64,000 nt of DNA from Hyaloperonospora brassicae (GCA_947650285.1 CANTFL010000016.1:1-64000), one strand, 5' to 3'. Shown: positions 44,101 to 54,383, counted from the stretch's first letter. Program-made: numbers and translations. Notes: generated from the letters alone by a model not told the origin.

Positions 44101-46216
44101 ATCCCCGAAGGATACCGGTGTGTCCTCTCCCTTAGCATCTTTTGCTGTTACGAATCGAGTTGATAAAACAAGAAAGCAGGAGCAGCGCTCTAGTGCATCA
44201 AGCCGTGAGCAGAAGAAGAACGGAGGGGTAAAGTCGGTGATGGAAAGCCGATTGAAGAGTTTTGGTCGAGTGGTAATTGACACTTCGACGAGACATTCGA
44301 CATTGGGAATGGCCGATCTGGACGATTTACAGCGAGCATCGACAAAGACTTTGGCCTTCATGAAAGCCCGCGCGTCCATCCCTTCGTTGCGGCGTGGGAT
44401 CTCCAGCATCAACATGAAGTCTCCAACCAGTGATGCTCAATCGCTCACTGCGAAACAGTCCATTGACGAGAACCTTGCAGTTTTGCATGGCGAAGACAGA
44501 CGCGAGGGTGAAACGTTCTGCAGTCGCTGCCTTACAGCTCTCTCATTCTGTAAAGCAAGCGAATGTACTTGCGGCAGCTGCCACGAACGTGTCTGCGCTT
44601 CATGTCTGAATTTTTACGCGTTTGTCGTCTACCCTCCACCTCTCGAAAGCTCGAAGAAAGCGCGAGTGTGTGGAATTTGCTACGACCGGCTGGTGAGCAA
44701 ATACAAGCTGCAAGTCGAAACCCATGTAAGCAAGTACCGGGCCAAGGAGTGCGAACGCGAGACACGCGATACGTCTGGCTTGGATGCTTTTGGCTGCTCT
44801 ACCGAGAACGGTAGCAATGGTGCGTTCTACCATTCGCTTTCTTCGGTCAATGGTGGTAGCTTTTCAGAAGGCACCGGCAGCTCCGCAGCAACGGGAGAGG
44901 CATCCTGCTTTGTGAGCCCGACTGCTGGTCAAGACGATCAAAATTTCGATATCACTGTTCAGGTGAACGGTAACAGTGCGTACGCCTGGAATGTCGTCAG
45001 GACCTTCCACGACTTCGAGGTGCTGGAGAAACAGCTGCATGACGAGCTTGAGAAGCAAGAGGTGAAGCATGGGATGGAATGTCGGGCGTGTCATTTGAAC
45101 GGTGTCGATTACACGGAGATGACCGGTATCAGGCCGTCTCCTAGAACGATTGCGGTGGTAGCGTTGACCTACGAGAAGCGGTTGTATATCGCCGAGCACT
45201 TCCTGCAGCAACTGTTGGCGTGCGATACACTGTGTCAAAGCCCGGTCGTGCAACAATTTCTTCTGCTTTCCAATGCATTTGGCACACCTCATGCGACGGG
45301 CAATTCATCATTGTCCGTACAGGAGACTGATGATACGTTGGACGGCATCAGTATGTTGGCTAATGGAAACCCAACTTCTCCGTCAGCAGCGTCTTCTACT
45401 GGGTACAGCGCGTTGGATAACATGGCTGGAAGCCGAGGAGAAGCGGACGGTGTTGAGGGTACGCTCGACGACAATGGCACGTGGCGCAGAGAGCGAAAGG
45501 TGTCAGCGGATGCAAACTCGAAAGCGACTAAGATGCGTGTTTTGCAACAGATCGAAGTGAGCCTCTTTGCTGTCCTAGGCGAAGTGTTTGAGTTCGATGG
45601 CATCGGCGTGGTGCGTCGTCAGATCTTCTCGATGACGCGGTCGTTCATCAAGGCGTTCCTCGGTGCCTCACACTTTCGGATGCTCGAGCGGCAGTTGCTG
45701 TCGTTCACGGATCCACAGAAACTTTCAGGCTGGATAAGTGACCTGCGGCTGTATTTGTTTCCTGATCCGTGCAGCACCGACGTCGCTCGTGCCCACCCAG
45801 CTCCCAACATGCAAGTGCTGCGCAAAGAATGTCTCGAAGCGATCCTTTCTAGCTTCCCGTCGAAAGCGCTATCACTCTTTGGCGACACGGCATGCGAGAA
45901 CGCAGCACTCAAGCTGCACGAGTTTCTGCAACACGAGGTGTTTGTCAAGAATCTGCTCTTTAGTATCACCGACGAGCTGCTGTTGCACCTATTTCCATAC
46001 TCGACCACGTTCCAGGGCAAGACAGCTTCAGACGAGACACGAGCACCACCAGCGCCCGCGTATTCCAGTGCAACAGAAGTCGCTACGACCGTCTCGAAAG
46101 AAGCCATTGCGGCTGCACTCATGAATGGCACAGTAGGCTCAAGCACACCACTGTCGACAAGAAACACACGGTCAGCCGGCCGTCGCAGCTCAAGGTCCGT
46201 GACGCAAAGCACGTGA
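41123..46216 (+). CDS. Sorting nexin with PXA, FYVE-like, PX and nexin-C regions
   Basis: 1697 residues in one exon. Two hydrophobic segments near the N terminus (about 28-80) anchor it in a membrane. A PXA-type helical domain follows (about 117-355), then a long Ser-rich variable region, a Cys-rich FYVE-like finger (about 1131-1193: FCSRCL, CTCGSCHERVCASC, RVCGICY), a PX domain (about 1273-1386: DITVQVNGNSAYAWNVVRTF, HDFEVLEKQL) and a C-terminal nexin domain (about 1496-1626). Family knowledge: SNX13/14/19/25-type proteins tether ER or endosomes and bind phosphoinositides or lipids. The finger lacks the usual R-R/K-HHCR basic motif, so PI3P binding by it is doubtful. An alternative start is Met25 (41195), just before the first hydrophobic segment. 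The stop lies 26 bases from the convergent gene downstream. Confidence 0.85.
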   Translation: MGFAFRPMRLARCGPTWPWPHSHTMQLRYCLVALLIGAYYASAASLVLHVVWYMATRLLQVVMLFVGGGAFWWVLRSYQMQKEQELLDHALLKFQFYRKYRNNRSSSSSNRLDTESQQTLVRKRRSVVAHLRTSWHLPSELCDAIAALVQLLVQDYVDGWFREVSLDSDFSTDVKLLLADLLGALASRVLQIDPSQALTIFAKSLELLRLHLGWFREVYAQLADEYPAVFEGDENDANLRKRQMYVAAFVQNSSFVHPGCVSTEVSASESRPGQECGGKKKTGNDASDAYLRHVAMQVLTHLKPQLEQEQDTNVFVSMAVNLLREVAVFKILKPLSEYSRPRYTNEIVVSCFRAVVDNKVVAVPMSPGITSLGNGVGKVPAMTLNKLRSTSSILYKASRRSGEHAEAAFQAVVEAVASAASSAAAGAAEMVHEGDDWNDLASNPFAFGSAVFSASSSSVIGGRKAVPSIFGLDDRLSVAKTARMMNPRGLLPGGLLSHKMTISENSRTSTHMDGLMMNAKSNIGSSLNSSIGKVKKRFRTLGNHQMDPLSTPPLSASAGAAARMIRKPGQLFQKAWKRSDSATSLRSCSFDGGVSTPTSQNRIRSRTRTLDSLNPLVSPICNGDEEETASRILSRSTGIAAVRERIVTYLEKAVADYTKMHDECPGMRSSTRSRELYDLLSAMENVLMLGFRGHDSEDEDGNRQPSTPPLSPVVRRCASEAMTSDELASPLRESVDADGYCFSDGEAHDDQYYWEFLARDRPAAAMLNAHWRFVMSDCPICIPSESFISTRGVQWLLAAIAKGSLGTLCAQLYAHSDVTELFYEDFALLLDKSFADSVLQTLHQLDRLDVSLDVYAFLNNQSSTDHEPGVSPSHQWQSGAEMSSSAPDCVLERAWETERHVPANGWVKTTDKRWQELSSSEWIWEEDWRLENSGHDSEESPDSEATGPSWEYARSFEDEFHEDENEFDRVRRRRWVRRRRHLSAGIPPSSLPTSPKDTGVSSPLASFAVTNRVDKTRKQEQRSSASSREQKKNGGVKSVMESRLKSFGRVVIDTSTRHSTLGMADLDDLQRASTKTLAFMKARASIPSLRRGISSINMKSPTSDAQSLTAKQSIDENLAVLHGEDRREGETFCSRCLTALSFCKASECTCGSCHERVCASCLNFYAFVVYPPPLESSKKARVCGICYDRLVSKYKLQVETHVSKYRAKECERETRDTSGLDAFGCSTENGSNGAFYHSLSSVNGGSFSEGTGSSAATGEASCFVSPTAGQDDQNFDITVQVNGNSAYAWNVVRTFHDFEVLEKQLHDELEKQEVKHGMECRACHLNGVDYTEMTGIRPSPRTIAVVALTYEKRLYIAEHFLQQLLACDTLCQSPVVQQFLLLSNAFGTPHATGNSSLSVQETDDTLDGISMLANGNPTSPSAASSTGYSALDNMAGSRGEADGVEGTLDDNGTWRRERKVSADANSKATKMRVLQQIEVSLFAVLGEVFEFDGIGVVRRQIFSMTRSFIKAFLGASHFRMLERQLLSFTDPQKLSGWISDLRLYLFPDPCSTDVARAHPAPNMQVLRKECLEAILSSFPSKALSLFGDTACENAALKLHEFLQHEVFVKNLLFSITDELLLHLFPYSTTFQGKTASDETRAPPAPAYSSATEVATTVSKEAIAAALMNGTVGSSTPLSTRNTRSAGRRSSRSVTQST

Positions 46217-46242
46217 AGTGGCGTTGGAAGGAATTGACACAA

Positions 46243-46828
46243 TTATGTTGACGGGTGCGACACGACGGCCGCCGCGGTCGGGCGTTTCCGCTTCGTGCTG
46301 CCTTCCTCCTGGCTATGGATCGACCGCTCGAGTGCTGCCAGCTTTTGTGCCACGCGACTTTTCTTCTTCGTGCGCGCGTGCTGATTGATCTCCTTGAGAC
46401 GCTCCTTCCCGTGGGCCTTGACGTCGGCCAGAGCCAATTGCGTCCCGGCCTGCAGCACGCGGCTGGCCATGATGTTTTCCAGGTTCTGATTGATGAAGCC
46501 CGTCACGGCTTTGCTGCCGTGATTCTTCATGCCGCTGCAGCCTCGACGGATCTCTGTCGTTGGGTCTATAACCGGTGATACATACATGCAGCACAATTGG
46601 ATGAGATTCGATTCAACACGTGCAGCGCAATTGAATTCAATTCAATACGTGTAGCTTCGATTCTAAAGCAGACTCAGGAGCTCCTCCTGAGAGCGACGTA
46701 CTTCCTTTCTTGGTGAACTTAGCGGCCGACTTCTTGTGCGAGTAGCTCACGGCCTTCTTGGACGGCTTCGAGCCGCTGTTCTTGACGCCCTTCTTCCCCT
46801 TCTTGAGGTACCCACTGCCTTGTGCCAT
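46243..46828 (-). CDS. Small basic MAQG protein, DUF2462/UPF0390-like, two exons
   Basis: Exon 1 is 46828-46702 and exon 2 is 46553-46243, giving 145 residues. The donor is GTACGT (46701) and the acceptor ACGACAG (46554). The splice restores one frame: MAQGSGYLKKGKKGVKNSGS through AAKFTKKG, then KIRRGCSGMKNHGSKAVTGF, INQNLENIMASRVLQAG and a C-terminal NLS-like TKRKRPT. The opening MAQG, the Lys/Gly-rich first half and a helical second half resemble the DUF2462 (C19orf53) family of small nuclear/nucleolar proteins. That assignment is tentative. Convergent with the sorting nexin gene. Confidence 0.6.
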
Positions 46829-48742
46829 GTTATCTCGAAAATGGTTTGCTGTTGACCAGTCACGTTATTGCTGCGCTGCGATACTGAGCGACTTTTCACT
46901 GGCATGAAGTATGCCCATACTTTCTCAAAAGTCGCTGCGTTGGACGAGATTTGGCTGCGACGTAAAAGTCCTTTTCGTGGTATTTGATGCCAATGGGACA
47001 AGTTGCGTGAGCGATTTGTCACGAGTGTTGGAGGCCAATGTGTGTGTCGATCGTATATGCAAATGAACAACAATGTAGCAGCAATGCGACGCACTCGGCT
47101 GACTTCTTGCTACAAGTTTCGCTTGATTTGCATCGAAGTGTCACCCGGAACAGTGGCAGGTGCTGCTTGTACAATTATCTGCTTGCTCCAACGAATAGCC
47201 CACGAGCTGCCGTGCTGGCGCTTGTGAATATAAGCGGACTCGCTCGAGTTCGCTTCTCAACCGCGCGCCGGTAGCATGACAGTGCCTCCCACTTCATACT
47301 ACCAGCGCCAGCCAGCCACCTGAGTGCAATCGTGAGGAAGCCTGTTGTCGCGATGTCAAAGCTGTACGCATATTGTAGAGATTCGTGTACCGAGCAAAGA
47401 GATGTGCTGCAAATTGCGCTGTCCGACAAGCGCGTCTAAGTCTACGCGCCATCGCGCAATTGTGTCGAGGCTGCATCGGTAGAAACCAAAGAAATACGAT
47501 GCATAGAATGCGCCATCAAGTGCCGCAATGGTATGGACGGCATAGTTGCGCTAGTAAAGACGCGCAAGAGTGACAAATGACTCGCGTGAGATTCACATTT
47601 GAGCTGACCCGAGCACCGCTTTGACTTAGTCAGCACAAACTCGCACGTGGTGGAGTACGGAAGCAAGCGTCTTACCAAAATGAAGTCGCCAAACAGGCTC
47701 TACGGCGGTGGGCAAAAGCAACAAGCGCACATGACACGGATTTGACTGACATGACCCAAAACCCCATGAGCACTGACAGGTCGATGTGCGAGACGTCGGC
47801 TCGCTTGCAACACAGACCGCCAACGAAATGCCTGCGACGTCATCGTGTGTGCAAATATAGGACAGTACACTCGATTTGACAAAAGAACAGAAGAGCAAAG
47901 CATTGTATCGCGTAATGGTCTGAAAAGGTAACATTACAGCATGCAAACTACATCTGTATGGCCTTTGCGCGGGCTTCGTGTGCGGCATTGGTGTGGAAAC
48001 CCCACGGCAAGATGACACTCACCAAAAAGCTATCAATAATAAGACCTGACAACATATGCCAAGTGTCGACGATGGCTCAGCAATTTCATGAAGAATACGT
48101 CTAGTTACATCCGGTCTTCCACTATTGATTGTGCTCTTCGCTGCAAGCACAGCTGACACGTGACCAGTTTGTAGCGTACCGACAGGTACATGCGATTGCG
48201 GACAGCAGCATACATGCAACACGGGCAAGAGCGCACGTCAAGATCGTGCCGGGAAGCAAACATTAGGCCGTCGCCGCAAATGGGTGAGCTTCATGACCGC
48301 ATTTGCGCATGTGGATTCGTGTAGATCGTGCTGGCATCCAAACCAGACGGACGAGTCAGTCTTTGGCCCCACTGCTCTCTGTGCACGTCAACACACTGCA
48401 CTAAACCTGTAAGCGAGTACGTGTGTGATCCCGTCACTCAAAAGTCGTCGGCGCTGTCGCCTCACTTTGTTCCCCTCTCAGCGTCATCTGATTGATTCCT
48501 CCCACCGTTCTCGCTCTAGTCGATCGCCATCTGTCCTGTCGCGTCGTAGCGTCGTCGTCTCTTTGCATCGGTTCAAGATCCAGTCCCCATCACTGGAACC
48601 CGCTCGTCCATTGATTGATACCCTCGCGACGCGCTCACTGCCATTCTCCATTTCCCGTCTTCCCGAGTGCACTGTGGTGCCGGCAGCCGACGGTGTCGAT
48701 CCATTTGCATTCATTGACGTGAGCTGGTAGAGAAAGTAAACC
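46829..48742. other. Intergenic, no supported gene
   Basis: 1.9 kb between the divergent MAQG and secreted-protein genes. Several ORFs of 60-130 codons exist on both strands but none has a start, splice or composition I can defend. Confidence 0.4.
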
Positions 48743-50245
48743 ATGAAGGGCCTGTCCGCTGTTGCCGTCGCGGCCGCTATGGTTGAGACCGTCGGCGCCC
48801 AATTGTCGCCACCGTCGTTCAACTCGACTTCCAGCAGTCCCGTGACGTCTTTGCTCAACACACCGTCAACTGCTTTGACAACTCGTTCGTCGACCTCTTC
48901 AGGCAGTGACTTTATGGGCTCATTGACCGCTGCGTCGTCTACAGCCGCAAAGTCGGACGCGTACCACATGACGCCCGTACATGTCGTGCAGGTCCGTGTG
49001 CAGAGCGAGATGCCCGTGTGGAACAACGCGCTCGGGCGCTTTGTGTCGTCGTTCTATGCCGACGCCAACGAGGCCTACGTGGGTCTCATGGACACGGTGA
49101 ACACTGCGTCAGTGGAAGGCGCGCTCATGTACGTGCAGGCAGAAGGCATCAACTACGCCACGCGGTCGAAAGCCGATCGATGCACGCGCAAGAACGAGAT
49201 GGCGTACATTGTCTTTTACGAGTACGCTATTGCCCAGCCAAACGAGACGCTCGCGCTGTACCAGGACGTGGCGAGCCAGCACGAGTACGGCCCCATGTTG
49301 GCCATGGACTCGGGTCGCTGCACGCCCGACTCGAGTACGTCGTCGGGCGACGAGGCGTTTCCGGCGGCCTGCTACTACTTTAACGGCGACGAGGGCGAGC
49401 CCGAAGTGGGTCCGTTTGTGGGCGGCACGACAAAGGAGACGGACCCGCGCGCGCCGTACCCGCACACTGTCTGGTACTCGTTCCCGCACTCGTGTCCGCT
49501 CAGCGAGTGGGGCGACAAGTCGACTGCGTGCCGCGCGAGGACGCGCAAAGGTCTGTGTGACATGGGCGTCCTGCCCGACGGCGTCAGCTGCACGTTTGCG
49601 TACCGCGTGCTGGGGTTCATATTGATTGACGACCTCGTGGGCATTACGTCGATGGCGAGCAACACAACGGGTGAACCGTATGCAAACTTTGCTGCGTTTT
49701 GTCACGACGGCGGCGTGGAGTTTGAGGCGTCCGAGGCGGGCGAGTGGATTGACAGCATTCCGTTTTGGGAGAACCCGCAGGACGAAGAAGCGAATGCCGA
49801 GCGCGCGGCACAGCTCGTTGAGGCCTATCACAATTTGACGACCGGTCGGATAACGACGTCTGGTCTGGACCCGAGCATCATTGGCCACATGCTGCCCCTG
49901 CCGTCGCCCGAGGAGCTTGCCGCCGAGAACCCTGCGTGCTATTTGAATGTCGAACAGTGCAACACAGAGGCTGGCTGCAAGCGTGAGCTGTATGGCTCGA
50001 CGTGCACAGTCTGCGCGTCAACGTCGGACGGATGCGAAGCTCCACCGAGCGACTGGAAGTTTCCGGCTCTGGCAAAGGCAGTGGGCGCGAATGGCGGCAC
50101 TGGAGACGCCTCGGCGGGTGGCGGCTCGTCGACGAAGGGCTCGTCGCCTGGTAACGGCGATGATTCCAGTGGCGCGGCGAGAAGCGGTGTATCGCTTGCG
50201 CTCGTATCAGCAATGCTGGCTCTGGTCACGGCGTTGGGTGGCTAA
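48743..50245 (+). CDS. Secreted, probably GPI-anchored surface protein, unknown function
   Basis: 500 residues, single exon, start in good context (ACCATGAAG). Residues 1-19 are a signal peptide (MKGLSAVAVAAAMVETVGA). A Ser/Thr-rich stretch follows (20-70). The middle is a Cys-containing globular domain (YMQ-type segments such as SFPHSCPLSEWGDKSTACRA and LPDGVSCTFAYRVLGFILID) with several N-glycosylation sites. Near residues 395-430 there is a short Cys-rich unit (CYLNVEQC, CKRELYGSTCTVC). The last 60 residues are Gly/Ser-rich and end in a hydrophobic tail (GVSLALVSAMLALVTALGG), typical of a GPI-attachment signal. Extracellular and cell-wall roles are likely; I do not recognise the family. 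Confidence 0.8.
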   Translation: MKGLSAVAVAAAMVETVGAQLSPPSFNSTSSSPVTSLLNTPSTALTTRSSTSSGSDFMGSLTAASSTAAKSDAYHMTPVHVVQVRVQSEMPVWNNALGRFVSSFYADANEAYVGLMDTVNTASVEGALMYVQAEGINYATRSKADRCTRKNEMAYIVFYEYAIAQPNETLALYQDVASQHEYGPMLAMDSGRCTPDSSTSSGDEAFPAACYYFNGDEGEPEVGPFVGGTTKETDPRAPYPHTVWYSFPHSCPLSEWGDKSTACRARTRKGLCDMGVLPDGVSCTFAYRVLGFILIDDLVGITSMASNTTGEPYANFAAFCHDGGVEFEASEAGEWIDSIPFWENPQDEEANAERAAQLVEAYHNLTTGRITTSGLDPSIIGHMLPLPSPEELAAENPACYLNVEQCNTEAGCKRELYGSTCTVCASTSDGCEAPPSDWKFPALAKAVGANGGTGDASAGGGSSTKGSSPGNGDDSSGAARSGVSLALVSAMLALVTALGG

Positions 50246-51720
50246 ATGCGCGCGCTACTCTGCATATGAAAGCAGGAACGACGGGCGTTGTGCTACTCGC
50301 TGCGTTGATGAACGATAGACCTTTTGGATTTGAGGAACGAATGTTGTCGGGTAGACCTCCTCGATGATGTTACCGTAGACATTGTCGAGATGATGGGGGC
50401 TGAGCTTGTCGAGCCGGCGTCAAACTCACTGCATTTGCACGTGTCCGAAAGTGTTTGGCAAACACTTACACGCCCGAATATGGTCATGCACACATACGTC
50501 TCTCGCGCAAGATGAGTGTTGCGACTCGAGTGTCGTGATGATTGAGCTCTTGGTCGTCGTCACGTGTCAATTGTCAGCATCTCGACGAGCAGAAACTTTG
50601 CAGCAGCAACTGGAGTCCGCGTAAGGACAATGTACTAGCGGCACACAATGCGGCCTGACTTCCAGAGTGCTTACAAAAGGTTTGTGCATGTGATGTGCGC
50701 ACGTCGTGTGCGACTGCAGCACGTTTTCCTTTTTGTATCCTGTATTCAACATCATGCTCTCCCATAGAGCCTTTTGCTTCAAGCATCGACATTGGCCGCT
50801 CACACGCGTCGATCCCACTTCGAGACTGTGCGTGACACTTCGCGCCACTATGGAGCAAATCTCATCTGTAACGTCGCATGGGCCGCTCGTCTTTGTTTGT
50901 AGCCCACGACTAGGGAGCACGACTGGTAGACACATAGAATCTGCACGTGGGTAGTGTGCCAAAGACTGGCAGCGACAGAAGAGGCGAGGCGTGCGCACAT
51001 CGATATCCTGAGAGAGCATGTAGCTAGCAAAATGCTTCGTGGTTTGTCAGAGCCGAAAGGAGGAGACAGCGACCTGATCGTTTGTATGTCAACTTGACGT
51101 CAACACAAGTTGATCCAGCAAAGTACGTGAGCGAGCGTTGGCAATCTCGAGCAACGGTGATCCAAGAAACACTGGATACATGATGTGGGAAGTCATCAAA
51201 TGCTTCCGTAAGGGCTGTATGATTGCCACGCACACGCGCGTTGCAAGCGTCGGTTAACGCAGACAGTAAGCACGCGGCTCATGTCACTGCCGCAGTTGAG
51301 AGCGAACGCACGTCGGTCAGTGCGTGCTCCAGCCAAGAGGACACGAAACAACGACAGTCGCTTTAGCGTCTACTGCCAAGTTGTCCTGCGGTCGGCAGAG
51401 CACTTTCACAAATGCGACTGCGCACGTCCAACACGCTCTCGATCTCGACATGGTACTGATCGGTGTATCCACGTGTCGAACCCTCGTGGTCGTTCGGTTG
51501 AAGTAACGACCACTTGCGCGCGCTGGCCGTGCGTGTTTGCGCAGTTTCACCCGCGTCGGAAGCGCGCGTTGATGACCCAGAGGCAACATCAACTTCAACG
51601 TTCCGTTGGCCCGTCGACGTTCGCGCGTTCGTAAGTGCGTATTTTTGCTGTGGTGTTTTGGTCCAAAAGGGCGCAAAAGGGCGCAAACTTTGGACCAAAT
51701 CCGGGCCCGTGCGACCACAA
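50246..51720. other. Intergenic, no supported gene
   Basis: Short ORFs on both strands only. The frame of the next gene is open upstream to 51514, so part of this stretch may be its 5' end. Confidence 0.4.
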
Positions 51721-52728
51721 ATGGTCCTCTTCCTCGTGGCCGAGACGCTGCGGCTGCTGGACCTGTACAAGGCGCTGCGCGACGACCCGCGCAACGTGAC
51801 GAACAAGGGCATTTTGCTCAAGCAGCACGCGCGCGAGGAGCTGACGAGCGCGCTCAACGCGAGTTTCCCCCGCGAGCAGCCGTGGACCGAGAGCCAAGTG
51901 GCCGTCAAGTTTAAGAACTTGCGCAGCGAGTACGTCGAGCTCAAGTGGCTCAGCAGTCAGCCAGGCTTCCATGACGACGGCGTGGGCATGAGCGAAGAGT
52001 GGTGGAAGAACGTCAAGCGGCTCCGGCCCAAGGCGAACGCGTTCCGGGGTAAGTTGCCGTGGATCTTCGAGCCCAAGATGAAGGCCATCGTGGGCCCGCA
52101 GCTGCCGCCGCAGCCGCTCGCGTGGACGGCCGCAGACGACGACGTCGAGAGAGGAGAGGAAGCGGACCACCAGCAGCAGCAGCTGCAGGAAGCGACGCCG
52201 CCGAGTGCGGCAGTGGCAGCGGACGTGGCCGAGTCGACCGCAATGTCAACTGCTGCCATTGAGAGCGACAAAGGGGAAGCGCCTGCGCGCGCGCTGTCGC
52301 TCAAGCGCCCGCGCGAGGCCGACCCGAGCAGAGCCAGCGACGAACGGGCAATGACGTGGGGCCACGTTGCCGACAGCGACTACGACCGGTCGCTCGCCCG
52401 GTCCGTCGAGCAGAGTTCCGTGGCGGCGGCCGGGATGGCGCGCGGGTTCCAGGACCTCACGGCGATGTTCCAGGAAGAAGCGGCGCGGTGTCGGGCGCTC
52501 GAGCAGCAGGTCACGCGGGACGGCGGCCGCGACGCGCCGTTTCTCGCGGACCAGCGGCACGTGTTGCTGGCGATCGCCAACTCGCTCGAGCACAGTACGC
52601 GCGCGACGGCAGACATGGCGAAAGGCTACCGCGACCTCGTGGGCGCGTTCGTGCGGGGGAAGGCCGACGCGGACCATCATCCGAAGCCGTCCGAGTCGGA
52701 CGCGAGTGTGCAGTCGGTGACTGCGTAG
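51721..52728 (+). CDS. Myb/SANT-like DNA-binding protein
   Basis: 335 residues from ATG 51721; the frame is open to an earlier ATG at 51514 (404 residues), but the upstream residues look non-conserved. Residues 1-110 form a Myb/SANT-like trihelix domain (LLDLYKALRDDP, QPWTESQVAVKFKNLRSEYV, SEEWWKNVKRLRPKANAFRG), a type found in oomycetes in transcription factors and near transposons. The middle is Gln/Ala-rich and disordered with a basic SLKRPREAD patch that could be an NLS. Two helical repeats follow: SSVAAAGMARGFQDLTAMF and STRATADMAKGYRDLVGAFV. Role inferred: sequence-specific nuclear DNA binding. Convergent with the HSF gene. Confidence 0.7.
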   Translation: MVLFLVAETLRLLDLYKALRDDPRNVTNKGILLKQHAREELTSALNASFPREQPWTESQVAVKFKNLRSEYVELKWLSSQPGFHDDGVGMSEEWWKNVKRLRPKANAFRGKLPWIFEPKMKAIVGPQLPPQPLAWTAADDDVERGEEADHQQQQLQEATPPSAAVAADVAESTAMSTAAIESDKGEAPARALSLKRPREADPSRASDERAMTWGHVADSDYDRSLARSVEQSSVAAAGMARGFQDLTAMFQEEAARCRALEQQVTRDGGRDAPFLADQRHVLLAIANSLEHSTRATADMAKGYRDLVGAFVRGKADADHHPKPSESDASVQSVTA

Positions 52729-53246
52729 GACGCGCAGGGAGGAAGAAGGACAGCAGGGCGCGCGCGTGTTTGCAGTCGAGACGACACTACTGTGTCGGTG
52801 CGGGTCGGTGCGCAGCTGACTGCACGGAGAGCGAACGCGAGGGGCGAGTGGCTTCATTGAAACAGCCTCCGAGCCGCGCGCGACTCGTGACGTGGGTTGC
52901 TGCACGACGCGTCATGTTGTGCGGGCACACGACCGTTCGATCGGCAGCTGGTGGAAGTGGCTGTTCCTGCAGAGGAAGTGAGTGAGCGGTGGCGTTTCAG
53001 GTTAGTGCATCGCGTGTGGCAGTATAGGAACCAGGTGCACCTCGGGAAGCGCACTCGTGGATAGGATGGTCATGGCGGATGGTTCGTCAAAGTGGCTACA
53101 TTCATGCCGATACAAACAGGCGCCTGTTGGATCGCTGGCTGCTGCGACGTTTTGCATTTCGCGTACCCACTTTCGCGCTCTCTCTGTCTCTCTCTCAGCT
53201 ACAGATAACGACGATTTACTACTTACACGACAACAGACGGGCGCGT
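52729..53246. other. Convergent intergenic stretch
   Basis: 3' flanks of the Myb/SANT-like and HSF genes; nothing else seen. Confidence 0.45.
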
Positions 53247-54101
53247 TCAGAGACTGGACGGCATAAACTCAAAGCTTTTGCAACCGTTCGTCATCGGCGG
53301 CGCGTACGGCGTAACAGCGGCCGTCGGGTACGTGCCCATGTAGTACGCGTCGTCCGTCAGCGGCGGCAACAAACAGTCGATCCAGTCGAGCGGCTCTCCC
53401 TGCGCTGCGCCGTCCGCTGCTGTCGCGTCGTAGCTCCTACTTGCGGGGTACGCGGCAGCAGCTGCCGTTGCGTTGAAGCCACTGAAGCGTCGACTCAGCT
53501 GGGCGAAGCGGCCGCTCTCGTGCGGCTTCAGCAGCATCAGGTCCGAGTCCAGTGCGGAGGACGAGCCAAAGGGCAGTCGACCGCCTCGAGCGTCGTCTGC
53601 CAGCATCAGGTACGGACTGTCTGAGACCGGATAAGACGTCGTCGGCGGCAGCACTGCACCCGACTCCTTCTTCCAGTACGGCGCGATCGACGCCCGCGCT
53701 GCAGTGGATCGGTACTTGTTGAGCGACGGCGGGCTGAGCGACTTCTTCCGCGTGATTCGCCACGCGAGTTCCGGTCGGTCGCGCAGGAAAAAGTCGTTTG
53801 AGAACGTGCAGACAATCGCTTTGGACTTTGTCCACTTGCGGAAGCTGAAGTAGTTGAGCTGGCGCTGGAAACTCGTGTACTTGCAGTGCTTAAAGTACTT
53901 TGGCAGCACGTGCGCCATCATCGCGTGCATGTCGTGGATCTCAAAGGCGCGGCCGTCGGCTGTCCAGCGCAAGACAGCAGCGCTTTCGTCCTGCAGCATG
54001 CGGCGTAAGCTCTTGAGGAACGGCGCGACCTCACGTGGCGGCGCTGTGTCGGTACTACTGTTGTTGAAAGGAGGAGGAGGAGGACGCGCGAGGTACTGCA
54101 T
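53247..54101 (-). CDS. Heat-shock-factor-type transcription factor
   Basis: 284 residues, single exon. Residues about 22-118 are an HSF DNA-binding domain: VAPFLKSLRRMLQDESAAVL, W-TADGRAFEIHDMHAMMAH, VLPKYFKHCKYTSFQRQLNY, FSFRKW. The recognition-helix motif (SFQRQLNYF) is complete. No clear HR-A/B leucine-type coiled coil follows; instead the C-terminal half is Ser/Ala/Tyr-rich with an acidic/aromatic patch (GEPLDWIDCLLPPLTDDAYY) that could be an activation region. Oomycetes have many short HSF-like proteins, and this one may bind as a monomer or through partners. It is preceded upstream by a GA-rich microsatellite. Confidence 0.88.
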   Translation of the reverse strand: MQYLARPPPPPFNNSSTDTAPPREVAPFLKSLRRMLQDESAAVLRWTADGRAFEIHDMHAMMAHVLPKYFKHCKYTSFQRQLNYFSFRKWTKSKAIVCTFSNDFFLRDRPELAWRITRKKSLSPPSLNKYRSTAARASIAPYWKKESGAVLPPTTSYPVSDSPYLMLADDARGGRLPFGSSSALDSDLMLLKPHESGRFAQLSRRFSGFNATAAAAAYPASRSYDATAADGAAQGEPLDWIDCLLPPLTDDAYYMGTYPTAAVTPYAPPMTNGCKSFEFMPSSL

Positions 54102-54175
54102 ACTGGCAAAGGCAGTGGATGTGCGGGTGATTTGGACGCTGCAAATTCAAACCTGAGCGATGGAGTGCAGGCAGA

Positions 54176-54203
54176 GAAAAAAAAAGAGAGAGAGAGAGAT
54201 GGA
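54176..54203 (+). repeat. A/GA microsatellite
   Basis: A run of A followed by GA repeats, about 75 bases upstream of the HSF start; polymorphic in principle. Confidence 0.8.
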
Positions 54204-54339
54204 CAGAGGCCTTTGAACACGACGGCGGTCTTAGTGCAATTGCCCGCCTCGGGGTCAAGCAAGTGCTGGCTGCGTGAGGGATCACGCTGACACACGCGAC
54301 GCCACTCTGACGTATGCTTCTCGGTCCATCCTCGGCAGG

Positions 54340-54383
54340 GACTGACTGACTGACTGACGGACAGACGGACTGACGGACTGACT
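54340..54383 (+). repeat. GACT/GACG tetranucleotide repeat
   Basis: Around ten tandem copies of GACT and its variants GACG and GACA. Confidence 0.8.

Noticed and set aside
43482..44138. 218-codon minus ORF within the sorting nexin gene
   Set aside because: Antisense shadow; unlike the Gypsy antisense ORF there is no second copy to show conservation.
49109..49888. 259-codon minus-strand ORF (Arg/Val-rich)
   Set aside because: It is antisense to the secreted-protein gene in GC-rich DNA and has typical shadow composition.
51595..52170. 191-codon minus-strand ORF, and 52246-52905 minus
   Set aside because: Shadows of the Myb/SANT-like gene; Arg/Leu-rich with no family.
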